Assembly: GCA_018826515.1 (NCBI GenBank)
Contig: JAHKAM010000028.1
Location: forward strand, 1 to 64,000
Source of the DNA: Alphaproteobacteria bacterium
GTDB lineage: Bacteria > Pseudomonadota > Alphaproteobacteria > Caulobacterales > Caulobacteraceae
Reading direction: 5' to 3'
Length of the DNA: 64,000 bases
Within the stretch, counting starts at the first letter, position 1, and every line of letters begins with the position of its first letter. This document shows, one piece after another, positions 8,213-17,131 of this stretch. A program made the position numbers and the translations under genes. The notes below the pieces were generated by a model. The model did no database searches. It saw only the letters and a list, made by a program, of their open reading frames with translations, and was not told the origin of the DNA.

Positions 8213-9817
8213 TCAGTGCCGGAACACCCGCACCCCGGTGAAGGCCATGGCCACCCCCGCCTCATCCGCCGCCGCGATCACCGCGTCGTCGCGGATCGAG
8301 CCGCCGGGCTGGATCACAGCGGTGGCGCCCGCCGCCACCGCTTCCAGCAGGCCGTCGGGGAAGGGGAAGAAGGCTTCGGAGGCGCAGGCGGACCCCTGGG
8401 CCAGCGAATGGGCCAGTCCCTTGGCCTCGCCGGCCTCGCGGGCGCGAATGGCGGCGATGCGGGCCGAGTCGCGGCGGTTCATCTGGCCGGCGCCGATGCC
8501 GGCGGTCTGGCCGTCCTTGGCATAGACGATGGCGTTCGATTTCACGTGTTTGGCCACGGTGAAGGCGAACAGCATGTCCTCGATCTCCTGCGGCGTCGGC
8601 TGACGGCGGGTCACGATCTTGAGGTCCGACGGGGCGATCCGGCTGCGGTCGCGCGACTGGACCAGGAAGCCGCCGGCCACCGAGCGGAACACCTCGCCGA
8701 CGGCCAGCGGATCGGGCAGGCCATCGGTCAGCAGCAGGCGCAGGTTCTTTTTGGCGGCGAAGATGGCCCGGGCTTCCTCGTCAGCGCCGGGGGCGATGAC
8801 GACTTCGGTGAAGATGTCGGTGATCAGCCGGGCGTCGGCCCCGGTCAGGGCGCGGTTGACGGCGATGACGCCGCCGAAGGCCGAGACGGCGTCGCATTCC
8901 AGCGCCCGGGCATAGGCCGTCGCCAGATCGCCGCCCACGGCGACGCCGCAGGGATTGGCGTGTTTGACGATGACGCAGGCCGGGGCCTCGAACTCGGCGA
9001 CCAGCTCATAGGCGGCGTCGGCGTCGGCGATGTTGTTGTAGCCCAGCTCCTTGCCCTGCAGCTGGCGGGCGTGGGCGACGCCGGGGCGGGCATCCCCGGT
9101 GCGGTAGAAGGCGCCGGTCTGGTGCGGGTTCTCGCCGTAGCGCAGGGTCTGGGCCAGCGCGCCGGCGATGGATTTGCGGGCGGGGGCGGCGTCCTCGACC
9201 TGTCCCGCGAACCAGCCGGAGACGGCGGCGTCATAGGCGGCGGTGTGGGCGAAGGCGCGGGCGGCCAGCCGCTTGCGCAGGGCCAGGGTGGAGGCCCCGT
9301 CGGCCTTCAGCGCCTCCAGCAGCTCGGCGACCGAGGCGGGATCGACGCAGACGGCGACATAGCCGTGGTTCTTGGAGCCCGAGCGGATCATGGCCGGGCC
9401 GCCGATGTCGATGTTCTCGACCACGGCGTCGAAACCGGCGCCGGACTCAACGGTTGATTCGAACGGGTAGAGATCGACCCAGACGATATCGATCGGGCCG
9501 ATGTTGTGGGTCGCCATGGCCTCGGCGTGGTCGGCGGCGTCGCGCACGCCCAGCAGGCCGCCGTGCACCACCGGGTGCAGGGTCTTGACCCGGCCGTCCA
9601 TCATCTCGGGGAAGCCGGTCAGATCGGCCACGTCCTTCACCGGCAGGCCGAACCCGGCGATGGCGGCCCGGGTGCCGCCGGTCGAGACCAGTTCGACGCC
9701 GAGGCCGTGCAGGGTGCGGGCGGCGTCCTCCAGCCCGGTCTTGTCGGACAGGGAAATCAGGGCGCGCTTCGGCGCCACGCGGTCCGGCGCGGGGGGAAAG
9801 TCGGGAGCGGCGGGCAT
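8213..9817 (-). CDS. purH: Bifunctional AICAR formyltransferase / IMP cyclohydrolase
   Basis: A 534-residue enzyme for the last two steps of IMP synthesis. The N-terminal MGS-like cyclohydrolase domain (residues about 15-150) contains [17 protein letters not shown] and [15 protein letters not shown]. The C-terminal formyltransferase domain carries the catalytic KHANPCG element (Lys and His) in [14 protein letters not shown], with LRYGENPHQ at the junction. The length is typical (about 530). The ATG at 9817 gives the expected short leader. Downstream is hairpin B; upstream is the ProX-like gene. Confidence 0.97.
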   Translation of the reverse strand: MPAAPDFPPAPDRVAPKRALISLSDKTGLEDAARTLHGLGVELVSTGGTRAAIAGFGLPVKDVADLTGFPEMMDGRVKTLHPVVHGGLLGVRDAADHAEAMATHNIGPIDIVWVDLYPFESTVESGAGFDAVVENIDIGGPAMIRSGSKNHGYVAVCVDPASVAELLEALKADGASTLALRKRLAARAFAHTAAYDAAVSGWFAGQVEDAAPARKSIAGALAQTLRYGENPHQTGAFYRTGDARPGVAHARQLQGKELGYNNIADADAAYELVAEFEAPACVIVKHANPCGVAVGGDLATAYARALECDAVSAFGGVIAVNRALTGADARLITDIFTEVVIAPGADEEARAIFAAKKNLRLLLTDGLPDPLAVGEVFRSVAGGFLVQSRDRSRIAPSDLKIVTRRQPTPQEIEDMLFAFTVAKHVKSNAIVYAKDGQTAGIGAGQMNRRDSARIAAIRAREAGEAKGLAHSLAQGSACASEAFFPFPDGLLEAVAAGATAVIQPGGSIRDDAVIAAADEAGVAMAFTGVRVFRH

Positions 9818-9898
9818 GGCGGCGTCCGTAATCTGGCGTGGGGGTCGGGGAGACGCCCGCCCTCTAGCATCAGAAGCGCCGCGATAGAACCGCCGGGG

Positions 9899-10423
9899 TC
9901 AGATCAGCCGACCAAAATCCACCACCATCGGCTCCCGACCGATCAACGTCAGGAACCGCCGGAAATCCGCCTGCGCCAGCGCCGTCGTCGCCGTATTGGT
10001 CAGGGGGTGGAAATTGACGATGTCCGCGTCCCACAGGGCCTTGTCGAGGACGAATGTCACGCGTTGGTCGGGGTCGTTGATCAGGCCGAGGGCCGTGACC
10101 GAGCCGCCGCGCACGCCGAGGGTCTCGTACAGCAGCGTCTCATTGCCGAAGGACAGCTTGTCCGAACCGATCGTCTTCGGCGCCCGCTTCAGGTCGACCA
10201 CCGTGTCCTGCCGCGCCGAGATCAGCCACAGCCGGCCCTTCTTGTCCTTCAGGAACAGGTTTTTGGTGTGAGCGCCCGGCATGGCGGCCTTGAGCTCCAG
10301 CCCCTCCTCGACGCGGAAAACGGCGGGGTGGTCACGCGTCGTCTGGTTCACGCCGTTCGCCGCCATCCAGTGCAGCAGGCGGTCGCGATCAAACGCGGGA
10401 TCGGTCGGCTTGTCTTCGGTCAT
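9899..10423 (-). CDS. ProX/YbaK-type prolyl-tRNA editing deacylase
   Basis: A 174-residue stand-alone editing protein of the YbaK/ProX family that clears mischarged Ala-tRNA(Pro). The motif order is typical: [13 protein letters not shown], the catalytic-lysine segment [42 protein letters not shown], and [12 protein letters not shown]. The PrdX/ProX subgroup is recognised by the G-G-S-V-T-A-L run. It is divergent from the DUF6065 gene across 53 bp and lies upstream of purH with an 81-bp gap. Confidence 0.88.
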   Translation of the reverse strand: MTEDKPTDPAFDRDRLLHWMAANGVNQTTRDHPAVFRVEEGLELKAAMPGAHTKNLFLKDKKGRLWLISARQDTVVDLKRAPKTIGSDKLSFGNETLLYETLGVRGGSVTALGLINDPDQRVTFVLDKALWDADIVNFHPLTNTATTALAQADFRRFLTLIGREPMVVDFGRLI

Positions 10424-10476
10424 GGGGCGAAGCTAGGGAAGAAGTCCTGCCCCGACCAGACGCCGGAGACGCGCCC

Positions 10477-11217
10477 GTGGAACTCGAATGCTATCCGATG
10501 ACGGCGACGCCGCCCGACCTCGTGCCGGGCCGGCAGTCGCGCAACTGGATGGACGCCTTCGCCAGCCGCCACCCCTACCGCTGCCTGCCGCTGAACATGG
10601 CCAACACCACGGGCTGGGAGATCCTGTGCCCGCTGACCTTCACGGCTGAGTGGAACGGCGGACCCAGCCAGGCCGACATCGTCATCACGCCCGAACGGCC
10701 CAACGCCAATCTGACCCATGTGGTGACCTCGCATTTCTCGCGCGGGGTGCTGACGATGCATCCGCAGTATCTGTTCCGGACGCCGCCGGGCTGGGGCCTG
10801 CTGGCGGGCGGCTCGCCCAATCACATGAAGGACGGCATCCAGCCGCTGGTCGGGTTGATCGAGACAGACTGGCTGCCCTTCCCCTTCACCATGAACTGGC
10901 TCTTCACCCGCCCGGGCCGGGTCAAGTTCGAGAAGGGCGAGCCCTTCTGCTTCATCACCCCGATCGAGCACCGCAAGGTCGAGACCATGCAGCCTGTGAT
11001 CCGGACGCTGGAATCCAATCCGGTCATGCACGGTCAGTTCGAAGCGTGGAACCGGGCCCGCACCGACTTCAACAAGCGGCTGGCCTCGGGCGACCCCGAC
11101 GCGGCCAAGGAGGCGTGGCAGCGCTACTATTTCAAAGGCGAGGTGCCGGAGGACCTCGGGGTCGCCCCGGAAACGCATGTGAACAAGCGGCGGCTGAAGT
11201 CGCCGAGGATCGGGTAG
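10477..11217 (+). CDS. DUF6065 family protein
   Basis: A 246-residue protein that I recognise as the DUF6065 type from its ordered phrases: CYPM near the N-terminus, NWMDAF, YRCLPLNMANTTGWEILCP, SHFSRGVLTMHPQYLFRTPPGW, KDGIQPLVGLIETDWLPFPFTMNW and FEKGEPFCFITP. It has no signal peptide or membrane span. The function is unknown; relatives occur near secondary-metabolite genes in other bacteria, but nothing here suggests that. The start is a GTG at 10477; an ATG at 10498 would drop the conserved CYP segment, so GTG is preferred. Confidence 0.75.
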   Translation: MELECYPMTATPPDLVPGRQSRNWMDAFASRHPYRCLPLNMANTTGWEILCPLTFTAEWNGGPSQADIVITPERPNANLTHVVTSHFSRGVLTMHPQYLFRTPPGWGLLAGGSPNHMKDGIQPLVGLIETDWLPFPFTMNWLFTRPGRVKFEKGEPFCFITPIEHRKVETMQPVIRTLESNPVMHGQFEAWNRARTDFNKRLASGDPDAAKEAWQRYYFKGEVPEDLGVAPETHVNKRRLKSPRIG

Positions 11218-11224
11218 GAAGAAA

Positions 11225-11293
11225 GGTCTTGGGGCTTGGGGCTCAGGTTGCTCAGAAGCGGCGGTCGCCCCCAAGCCCCAGGCCCCAAGCCCC
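11225..11293. repeat. Heptamer-repeat hairpin C
   Basis: The left arm (11225-11252) is ggtcttg, gggcttg, gggctca, ggttgct. The right arm (11270-11293) is cccaagc, cccaggc, cccaagc, ccc. The arms are complementary in the same register with a loop of about 17 bases. It lies between the convergent 3' ends of the DUF6065 gene and the lipoprotein gene, where a bidirectional terminator would be expected. It shares its design with hairpins A and B but not its exact sequence. Confidence 0.8.
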
Positions 11294-11299
11294 GACACC

Positions 11300-11848
11300 C
11301 TACATCGGCCGCGTGACGCGCGGTCCGAGGTTCGACATCACCTCGCGGGCGTCGAAGGCGTTGGGATCACCGGCGGGCTTGGGTCCCCGCCCCATGACGA
11401 TCTCGGCCGAAGCCTCGTACCGGTCGATCTCGCGCACATCGAATTCCGGGCCGAACGGGTCGCGCCACGGGCTCCATGCGCCGCGGCGGTAATAGCGCCA
11501 CGACGGACCCCAGAAGGGGCTGTATCGATCACGATAGAAGGGATCCGGGATGCCTTGCAGCCGGACGTCGCGATCGGTGGCCCGGTTGACGGTGGCGAAC
11601 CAGTCATAGCCGGCGTCGGCGGTCACCTCCGCCGCGCGCAGCAGCAGGGCCATCTCGACCTGTTCGCGCGAGGTGACGGAATTGCCGGCGAAACTGACCC
11701 GGTAGCGGTCGGCGTCCACCCGCTGTTCAGCGTAGCCATAGCGGCTGTTGACCCCGGCCGGGCCGTAGGGCGTGGCGGTGGCGCAGGCGGACAGGGCGAG
11801 GGTCGCCGCCGTCGCCAGAAGCACGGGCTTTAGGAAACGAAGTCGCAT
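11300..11848 (-). CDS. CC0125/CC1285-type lipoprotein
   Basis: A 182-residue predicted outer-membrane or periplasmic lipoprotein. The signal ends LALSAC, with the lipidated Cys at about residue 21. The mature part begins ATATPYGPAG and contains a strand-turn core (YRVSFAGNSVTSREQVEMALLLRAAEVT, GYDWFATVNR) typical of the CC0125/CC1285 family, named after Caulobacter proteins. A Trp/Tyr/Arg-rich middle (FWGPSWRYYRRGAWSPW) follows. The function is unknown. The ATG at 11848 has a good AGGAGAG ribosome binding site a few bases upstream. Confidence 0.85.
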   Translation of the reverse strand: MRLRFLKPVLLATAATLALSACATATPYGPAGVNSRYGYAEQRVDADRYRVSFAGNSVTSREQVEMALLLRAAEVTADAGYDWFATVNRATDRDVRLQGIPDPFYRDRYSPFWGPSWRYYRRGAWSPWRDPFGPEFDVREIDRYEASAEIVMGRGPKPAGDPNAFDAREVMSNLGPRVTRPM

Positions 11849-11930
11849 GGGAACTCTCCTTGTCGCCGCAAAGTGCGAGCTGACGGCTGAACGGGACATG
11901 AACGGCGCGGTTCCGGCGTCTTGCAAGTCC

Positions 11931-12563
11931 CTATAAACGCGAAACAATAAGTACGGAGGCGGCCAGCAGAAGGATGCCGGTGAGCAGGGCGAAACCCTTG
12001 CGGAAGCGCGGCTCGCTCATCCGCCGGGCCAGGGCCGCGCCCCCCAGACCGTAGGCGGACATGGTCAGGACGTCCATGCCGATGGTCGCCAGGGCGAACA
12101 GGGCAAGCTGCGGCGCCGCGGGCCGGGTTACATCCATGAACGGGGGCAGGACGGCGGTGAAGAACAGCACCGCCTTGGGGTTGGCGATCTGGACCATGAA
12201 GCCGTCCACGAGGGCGCTGCGGCCCATGCGGATCGTCGCCGTATCGGGATCGGCGGCGGTGCGGAAGCCGCCGCGCAGGGCGTTGATCCCCAGCCAGGCC
12301 ACATAGAGGGCGCCGGCGACCGAGATCAGCCGGAACACGTCGGGGAAGGCGACGACCAGGGCGCCGAGGCCCAGGGCCGCGGCCGCGAACCAGACCAGGG
12401 TCGCGGCGTTCATCCCGACCACCCCGGCCATGGCCGCGGCCTTGCCGCGCTGGACCCCGTTGGCGACCGAGAACAGGTTGGCCGGCCCCGGCGTCACGGC
12501 CATCACCGTCATGACCCCGAGGAAGGTCAGATACAGATGCGGATCGACGGGCAGGCTGGCCAT
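11931..12563 (-). CDS. LysE/RhtB family amino-acid exporter
   Basis: A 210-residue inner-membrane protein with six hydrophobic segments and the LysE/RhtB signature near the N-terminus: VTPGPANLFSVANGVQRGKAAAMAGVVG at residues about 23-50. Family members export amino acids or related metabolites using the proton gradient; the substrate cannot be assigned from sequence. The C-terminal helix ends LLLAASVLIVSRL. It is monocistronic, or the upstream partner of the lipoprotein gene, which lies 82 bp downstream with its own ribosome binding site. Confidence 0.88.
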   Translation of the reverse strand: MASLPVDPHLYLTFLGVMTVMAVTPGPANLFSVANGVQRGKAAAMAGVVGMNAATLVWFAAAALGLGALVVAFPDVFRLISVAGALYVAWLGINALRGGFRTAADPDTATIRMGRSALVDGFMVQIANPKAVLFFTAVLPPFMDVTRPAAPQLALFALATIGMDVLTMSAYGLGGAALARRMSEPRFRKGFALLTGILLLAASVLIVSRL

Positions 12564-12650
12564 GGCCGTCCTGTCGGGCCGGCGGCGGGCCCGGTCAAGC
12601 GTGTGTTTGGCTCAGAGGACGGTCGCGGTATCCGGGTTGCCGGACCTGCC

Positions 12651-13220
12651 TCAGTCGCGGACGGACGACGGCGCCGCTTCGTCCGTCTCCACCGCGGCTG
12701 TATCGGCCTCGGCGACCGCGGCCTCGACTTCGCCCTGGACCTCGTCAATCGCGTCCAGGGCCGTGCCGACGGCGTAGTCCGCCATCAATCCGTAGGTGGC
12801 CATATGCTCCGGATCGTTGGACGCCAAGGCGCCGTTGGCGGCCATGCCTTGGGCGACTTGCAGGGCGCCGGAGGCCTCGACCCCGGACAGCGCCTCGGCG
12901 ACGATCGCCTCGACGTCGATCTCCGCGAGCACTTCGGCGGCGATGGCCGAAGCGTGCTGCGTCACCACCGAGGTGAAGGCGGTCAGGTCGGGCTGATACT
13001 CGGTCCAGAGAGCGGCGATGCGCGTTTCGCGCTGCGCCTCGGTCAGGCTGGCGTCTTCAGCGATGGCCTCGGCGCGGGCGCCGAAGGCTTCCATCCGGGA
13101 CTCGAAGGTCTCGGCGGCGGCCTCGATCGCCCGTTCGGACGCGCCCTTCTGCGGGTCGGCGACGGCGGCTGAGACCGGCAGGACGGCGAGGGCGGCGGCG
13201 AGGGACAGGACCTTGATCAT
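12651..13220 (-). CDS. Secreted Ala/Glu-rich helical protein, function unknown
   Basis: A 189-residue protein with a Sec signal peptide (cleavage after AAVA, about residue 21). The mature part is Ala- and Glu-rich, probably helical, with a central FESRMEAFGARAEAI and then LWTEYQPDLTAF. It ends in an acidic Ala/Glu tail. I know no family for it. The neighbour at 13328 has a similar signal, composition and order of short motifs (FE.R.EAF, then IAA..YQP...AF), so the two may be diverged duplicates. The two genes are on the same strand, with a strong GC hairpin between them. Confidence 0.65.
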   Translation of the reverse strand: MIKVLSLAAALAVLPVSAAVADPQKGASERAIEAAAETFESRMEAFGARAEAIAEDASLTEAQRETRIAALWTEYQPDLTAFTSVVTQHASAIAAEVLAEIDVEAIVAEALSGVEASGALQVAQGMAANGALASNDPEHMATYGLMADYAVGTALDAIDEVQGEVEAAVAEADTAAVETDEAAPSSVRD

Positions 13221-13287
13221 GACGGGGCTCCTTGAAGTCGCCGCCAAGGTCCGCCGAACGCCGTCCGGTCTCAAGTGAAATCGCGGT

Positions 13288-13315
13288 AAGGCGGCGGGCC
13301 TGGCCCGCCGCCCTT
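13288..13315 (-). terminator. Strong GC hairpin between the two secreted-protein genes
   Basis: The sequence has a perfect 10-bp stem, ggcggcgggc (13290-13299) with gcccgccgcc (13303-13312), and a 3-base loop. It starts 12 bp past the stop of the 13328 gene. No clear U-tract follows, which is common in high-GC genomes, so it may be a terminator or an mRNA 3'-end stabiliser. Confidence 0.55.
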
Positions 13316-13327
13316 CCGAACAAGGAC

Positions 13328-13771
13328 TTATTGAGGCGCGGCCGGCGCGGCGGCGGCCTGGATCAGCCCCGCCTTGATGCTGGCCGGCGCGCCGGTGATC
13401 TGTGCCCGCACCATCGGACCCATCTGGGCCATCTGGGCCTGGGCCTCAGGGGGCATGACCGGCATCTGGGAGGTGAGGAAGGCGTCAAGCTCGTTGGCGA
13501 AGGCGTCGGCCCGCGGCTGATAGCGGGCGGCGATGGCGTCCATGTCGGCATTGGCCTTGACCTGGTCGGTCCCGGCGGCGGTCAGGGCCGCCTGCATCTC
13601 GCCCTGCATCTCCCCCATGGCTTGCTGAAAGGCCTCGGCCCGGGCCTCGAAGGCGGCTTCCGCCTGGGCGGCCGCCGCGGCGGCCGGGTCGGCGGCCGGC
13701 GCCTCCTGGGCGAAGGCGGGGGCGGCGAGCGCCAGAACGGCGGCGGCGACGAGAGCGGTGCGAAGAGACAT
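13328..13771 (-). CDS. Secreted Ala/Met/Gln-rich helical protein, function unknown
   Basis: A 147-residue protein with a clear Sec signal (LALAAPAFAQ, cleavage at AFA/Q, about residue 21) and an alanine-rich, helical mature chain. It contains a methionine-rich segment (MPVMPPEAQAQMAQMGPM). Motifs FEARAEAF and IAARYQPRADAF echo those in the neighbour at 12651, which supports a weak paralogue relation. No known domain is visible. It lies 86 bp downstream of argG on the same strand, but there is no reason to link it to arginine synthesis. Confidence 0.65.
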   Translation of the reverse strand: MSLRTALVAAAVLALAAPAFAQEAPAADPAAAAAAQAEAAFEARAEAFQQAMGEMQGEMQAALTAAGTDQVKANADMDAIAARYQPRADAFANELDAFLTSQMPVMPPEAQAQMAQMGPMVRAQITGAPASIKAGLIQAAAAPAAPQ

Positions 13772-13857
13772 GTCAGGTCCTGAAAAGGTCGGGGTAGCCC
13801 ATGCTCCCGCGGACAGATTGGCGCCGATCCGACGACGGGGCGAGAGGATTTGCGGGG

Positions 13858-15090
13858 TCAGCCCCGGTCGCGCGCGTCGCGCTTGCCCAGCACGCGCAGG
13901 CGCAGGGCGTTCAGCTTGATGAAGCCGGCGGCATCCTTCTGGTCATAGGCCACGGCGCCGTCCTCGAAGGTGACCAGTTCCTGGTCGTACAGGCTCTCGT
14001 CGCTCTCGCGGCCGATGACGGTGCAGTTGCCCTTGTACAGCTTGACCCGCACCGTGCCCGAGACCTTCTTCTGTGAATGGTCGATGGCCGCCTGCAGCAT
14101 CTCGCGCTCGGGCGAGAACCAGAAGCCGTTGTAGACCAGGTGGGCGTATTTGACGGCCAGCTCGTCCTTCAGATGCATGGCGCCGCCGTCGAGGGTGATC
14201 GACTCGATCCCCCGGTGCGCCGCCAGCAGGATGGTCCCGCCGGGGGTCTCATAGACGCCGCGCGACTTCATGCCGACGAAGCGGTTCTCGACCAGATCCA
14301 GACGGCCGATGCCGTTGTCGTGGCCGTACTGGTTCAGGGCTGTCAGCAGGGTCGCCGGCGACATGGCCTCGCCATTGATCGAGACCGGGTCGCCCTTTTC
14401 GAAGCCGATGGTGATGACCGTGGCGACATCCGGCGCGTCTTCCGGCGACAGGGTGCGCTGGTGGACGAATTCGGGAGCCTCGACGGCGGGGTCCTCCAGC
14501 ACCTTGCCCTCGCTGGAGCTGTGCAGAAGGTTGGCGTCGACGCTGAACGGGGCCTCGCCGCGCTTGTCCTTGGCGATCGGAATCTGGTGCTTCTCGGCGA
14601 AGTCCAGCAGGTGTTCGCGCGACTTGAACTCCCACTCGCGCCACGGCGCGATGACGCGGATGTCGGGCTCCAGCGCATAGTAGCCCAGCTCGAACCGGAC
14701 CTGGTCGTTGCCCTTGCCGGTCGCCCCGTGACAGACGGCGTCGGCGCCGACCATGCGGGCGATCTCGATCTGGCGTTTGGCGATCAGCGGACGGGCGATC
14801 GAGGTGCCGAGCAGATACTGGCCCTCGTACAGGGCGTTGGCCCGGAACATCGGGAAGACGTAGTCGCGGACGAACTCCTCGCGCAGGTCATCGATGAAGA
14901 TGTTCTCTTCCTTGATGCCCAGTTTCAGCGCCTTTTCGCGCGCCGGCGCCAGCTCTTCGCCCTGACCGAGATCGGCGGTGAAGGTCACGACCTCCGCGCC
15001 GTATTCGGTCTGCAGCCATTTCAGGATGATCGAGGTGTCGAGGCCGCCGGAATAGGCGAGAACGACCTTCTTGGGCGCGGACTGGGTCAT
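13858..15090 (-). CDS. argG: Argininosuccinate synthase
   Basis: A 410-residue enzyme condensing citrulline and aspartate with ATP, the seventh step of arginine synthesis. The N-terminal PP-loop is [16 protein letters not shown]. The citrulline/aspartate site phrases [19 protein letters not shown] and [11 protein letters not shown] are intact. The length is normal for bacteria. The ATG at 15090 is the only sensible start. The gene is separated from htpX by about 95 bp on the same strand. Confidence 0.97.
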   Translation of the reverse strand: MTQSAPKKVVLAYSGGLDTSIILKWLQTEYGAEVVTFTADLGQGEELAPAREKALKLGIKEENIFIDDLREEFVRDYVFPMFRANALYEGQYLLGTSIARPLIAKRQIEIARMVGADAVCHGATGKGNDQVRFELGYYALEPDIRVIAPWREWEFKSREHLLDFAEKHQIPIAKDKRGEAPFSVDANLLHSSSEGKVLEDPAVEAPEFVHQRTLSPEDAPDVATVITIGFEKGDPVSINGEAMSPATLLTALNQYGHDNGIGRLDLVENRFVGMKSRGVYETPGGTILLAAHRGIESITLDGGAMHLKDELAVKYAHLVYNGFWFSPEREMLQAAIDHSQKKVSGTVRVKLYKGNCTVIGRESDESLYDQELVTFEDGAVAYDQKDAAGFIKLNALRLRVLGKRDARDRG

Positions 15091-15186
15091 GGCGGGTCTT
15101 TCGGCGAACGCGGGGAGGCGTTGGGGCGTATGCGCGCGCTTAAAGGACCAGACGCCCCGCGATGCAAGGGCGGGAATGCGGCAGGG

Positions 15187-16155
15187 TCAGCCCCACGGGC
15201 CTCGCGACGGTGACGGCGTCGGAGCCGCTGTCGACGGCACGCTGGTCGAGACCGGTCCGCGCGGCGCATCGGCGAAGGCGGCGCGGCGCGGAGCCAGACC
15301 CATCTTCGTCCCCAGCTCCATCAGCGCCTTGACCCGGTTGCCGGTCGCCGGATGGGTCGAGAACAGGTTGTCAGCCCCCCGCCCGGCCAGCGGATTGATG
15401 ATGAACAGCTGGCCCGAGGCCGGATTGCGCTCGGCGGTGACATTGACGATCTTGCGGGCGTGGCCGTCGATCTTCTGCAGGGCGGAGGCGAGGGAATGGG
15501 GGTCGCCGGCGATATCTGCGCCGACGCGGTCGGCCTCGTATTCGCGCGACCGGCTGATGGCCATCTGCACCAGACCCGCGGCCATGGGCGCCAGGATCAT
15601 CAGGGCCAGGGCGCCGATGATGCCGCCGGGACGTTCCTCGTCGTCGCCGCCGCCGAAGAACAGGGCGAAATTGGCCAGGGCGGCGATGGCGCCGGCGACG
15701 GTGGCGGTCACCGTCATGGTCAGGGTGTCGCGGTTCTTCACATGGGCCAGCTCATGCGCCATCACCCCGCGGATCTCGTCGCGGGTCAGCATGTCCAGCA
15801 GGCCGGTGGTGGCGCAGACGGCGGCGTTCTCGGGATTGCGGCCGGTGGCGAAGGCGTTGGGCTGGTCGTTGGGAATGATGGCGATGACCGGACGCGGCAG
15901 GCCGGCGTCCTTCGCCATCTGCACCACGTCGGCGACATAGACGCGGACCACGGCGTTCGGGTGCTGTTCGTCGACCGGCTGGGCCCGGTACATCTTCATC
16001 ACGATCTTGTCGGCGTTCCAGTAGCTGAACAGGTTCATCCCGCCGGCGAAGACCAGGGCGATCAGCATGCCGGTCGCCCCGCCGATCAGATAGCCGAGAC
16101 CGACGAACAGGGCGGTCAGCGCCGCCAGGAGGGTGAAGGTCTTGACGTGGTTCAT
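15187..16155 (-). CDS. htpX: Membrane-bound zinc metalloprotease HtpX
   Basis: A 322-residue M48-family protease that helps to clear misfolded inner-membrane proteins. Two hydrophobic segments form the N-terminus (residues about 7-40). The zinc motif HELAH (HExxH) lies in [13 protein letters not shown], followed by a membrane hairpin and the third zinc ligand in [13 protein letters not shown]. The C-terminal 25 residues are a Pro/Ser/Thr-rich tail (TAAPTPSPS) not needed for the fold. It is divergent from the DUF1674 gene. Confidence 0.95.
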   Translation of the reverse strand: MNHVKTFTLLAALTALFVGLGYLIGGATGMLIALVFAGGMNLFSYWNADKIVMKMYRAQPVDEQHPNAVVRVYVADVVQMAKDAGLPRPVIAIIPNDQPNAFATGRNPENAAVCATTGLLDMLTRDEIRGVMAHELAHVKNRDTLTMTVTATVAGAIAALANFALFFGGGDDEERPGGIIGALALMILAPMAAGLVQMAISRSREYEADRVGADIAGDPHSLASALQKIDGHARKIVNVTAERNPASGQLFIINPLAGRGADNLFSTHPATGNRVKALMELGTKMGLAPRRAAFADAPRGPVSTSVPSTAAPTPSPSRGPWG

Positions 16156-16242
16156 GGTCCGAAATGTTCAATCGCAACTGGCGCCGGACGCGCGGGAGTC
16201 TCATGTGTGCGGTTCAACGCCCGGGCTCAAGACGAGGCTGCT

Positions 16243-16476
16243 GTGACCGATCATCCCACCCCTGACGACCAGACCCCGTCCTTCAACGCCGGGGTGCCCC
16301 ACGCCGCCTCCGATCGCCCCCTGACCGAGGCCGCGCGCCGCGCCCTGCTGGAGGCGGCCGAACGTCGCGCCAACGAGGGGGAAGGCGGCCTGCCGACCGA
16401 ACACGGCGGCCCGCGCGGACCTGAGCCGACCCGCTATGGGGACTGGGAGAAAAAGGGCCTGGCCGTCGATTTCTGA
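16243..16476 (+). CDS. DUF1674 / SdhAF4-like succinate dehydrogenase assembly factor
   Basis: A 77-residue protein ending GGPRGPEPTRYGDWEKKGLAVDF, the hallmark C-terminus of DUF1674. The eukaryotic member of this family, SDHAF4/Sdh8, binds flavinylated SdhA and promotes assembly of complex II; the bacterial protein is assumed to do the same. The N-terminal half is disordered and polar, with a short helix (LTEAARRALLEAAERRA). The start is uncertain: GTG at 16243 is preferred for length, and an in-frame GTG at 16207 would add 12 residues. No sdh genes are nearby. Confidence 0.82.
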   Translation: MTDHPTPDDQTPSFNAGVPHAASDRPLTEAARRALLEAAERRANEGEGGLPTEHGGPRGPEPTRYGDWEKKGLAVDF

Positions 16477-16533
16477 CGTCGTCGAACGAAGCCGGCCGAA
16501 CGGCGTTAACCCTTCTGTTCAGGAGACGCCCCG

Positions 16534-16995
16534 ATGATTCGCCCCCTCGCCGCCGCGGCGGCCCTTGTGACCCTCGCCTTCGCCGGCGCCGTCTCGGCGC
16601 AGACCTGGGGCCAGCCCGTCTATCTCAACGCCTATGGAAGACCGGTCGGCGGCAGCACGCTGTCCGAGGTGGAGACGCGTTCCTATGTCGGAACCGGCCG
16701 CTGGGCGGACGGCTATTCCGACCGTCCGCAAGTCCATGTGCCCGCACCCGGATACGGTCAGGGCTATGGCTACAGCCAAGGTCGGGATCGCTACGGCCAC
16801 GGCGACGACCGGGGGCACGGCCGGTATGATCGGGGGCACAGCCGTTATGATCCGCCGTCGCGGTCCGGCTATCGCGACGCGTGGGGCTACAATGACGACC
16901 GTCCGCCTTCTGCACGGCGGTGGTCCGACGATCACCGGTCCCGACGTTACGAGCGCGATTGCGGTTGCGGCGACGTCTACCTCTACGATCGCTGA
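16534..16995 (+). CDS. Secreted Gly/Tyr/Arg/His-rich protein, function unknown
   Basis: A 153-residue protein with a Sec signal (cleavage after VSA, about residue 22). A short ordered start (WGQPVYLNAYGRPVGG) is followed by a low-complexity region with repeated YG, RYD and GHG pairs, and the chain ends YERDCGCGDVYLYDR with a C-G-C pair. A ribosome binding site AGGAGA lies 9 bp before the ATG. Composition suggests an extended surface or envelope protein, possibly metal-binding through His and Cys, but no family is recognised. The next gene encodes a similar but longer Gly-rich protein ending in a related C-D-C element. Confidence 0.65.
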   Translation: MIRPLAAAAALVTLAFAGAVSAQTWGQPVYLNAYGRPVGGSTLSEVETRSYVGTGRWADGYSDRPQVHVPAPGYGQGYGYSQGRDRYGHGDDRGHGRYDRGHSRYDPPSRSGYRDAWGYNDDRPPSARRWSDDHRSRRYERDCGCGDVYLYDR

Positions 16996-17131
16996 CCCCC
17001 ATTCTTGCGAGCCAAAGGGTTAATTTGACCGCCTGCCGGGGAATGTCGGCCCCGCGCTTTCGCTTGCTCGGTGCAATCTGAACCCATTGTATTCCAGTGG
17101 CTTAGAATGGCTCCATACGGGAGTCCGCGTC

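Noticed and set aside
16203-16242. Longer N-terminus for the DUF1674 protein
   Set aside because: A GTG at 16207 is in frame, but the added residues are not like the family; the later GTG is kept with the alternative noted.
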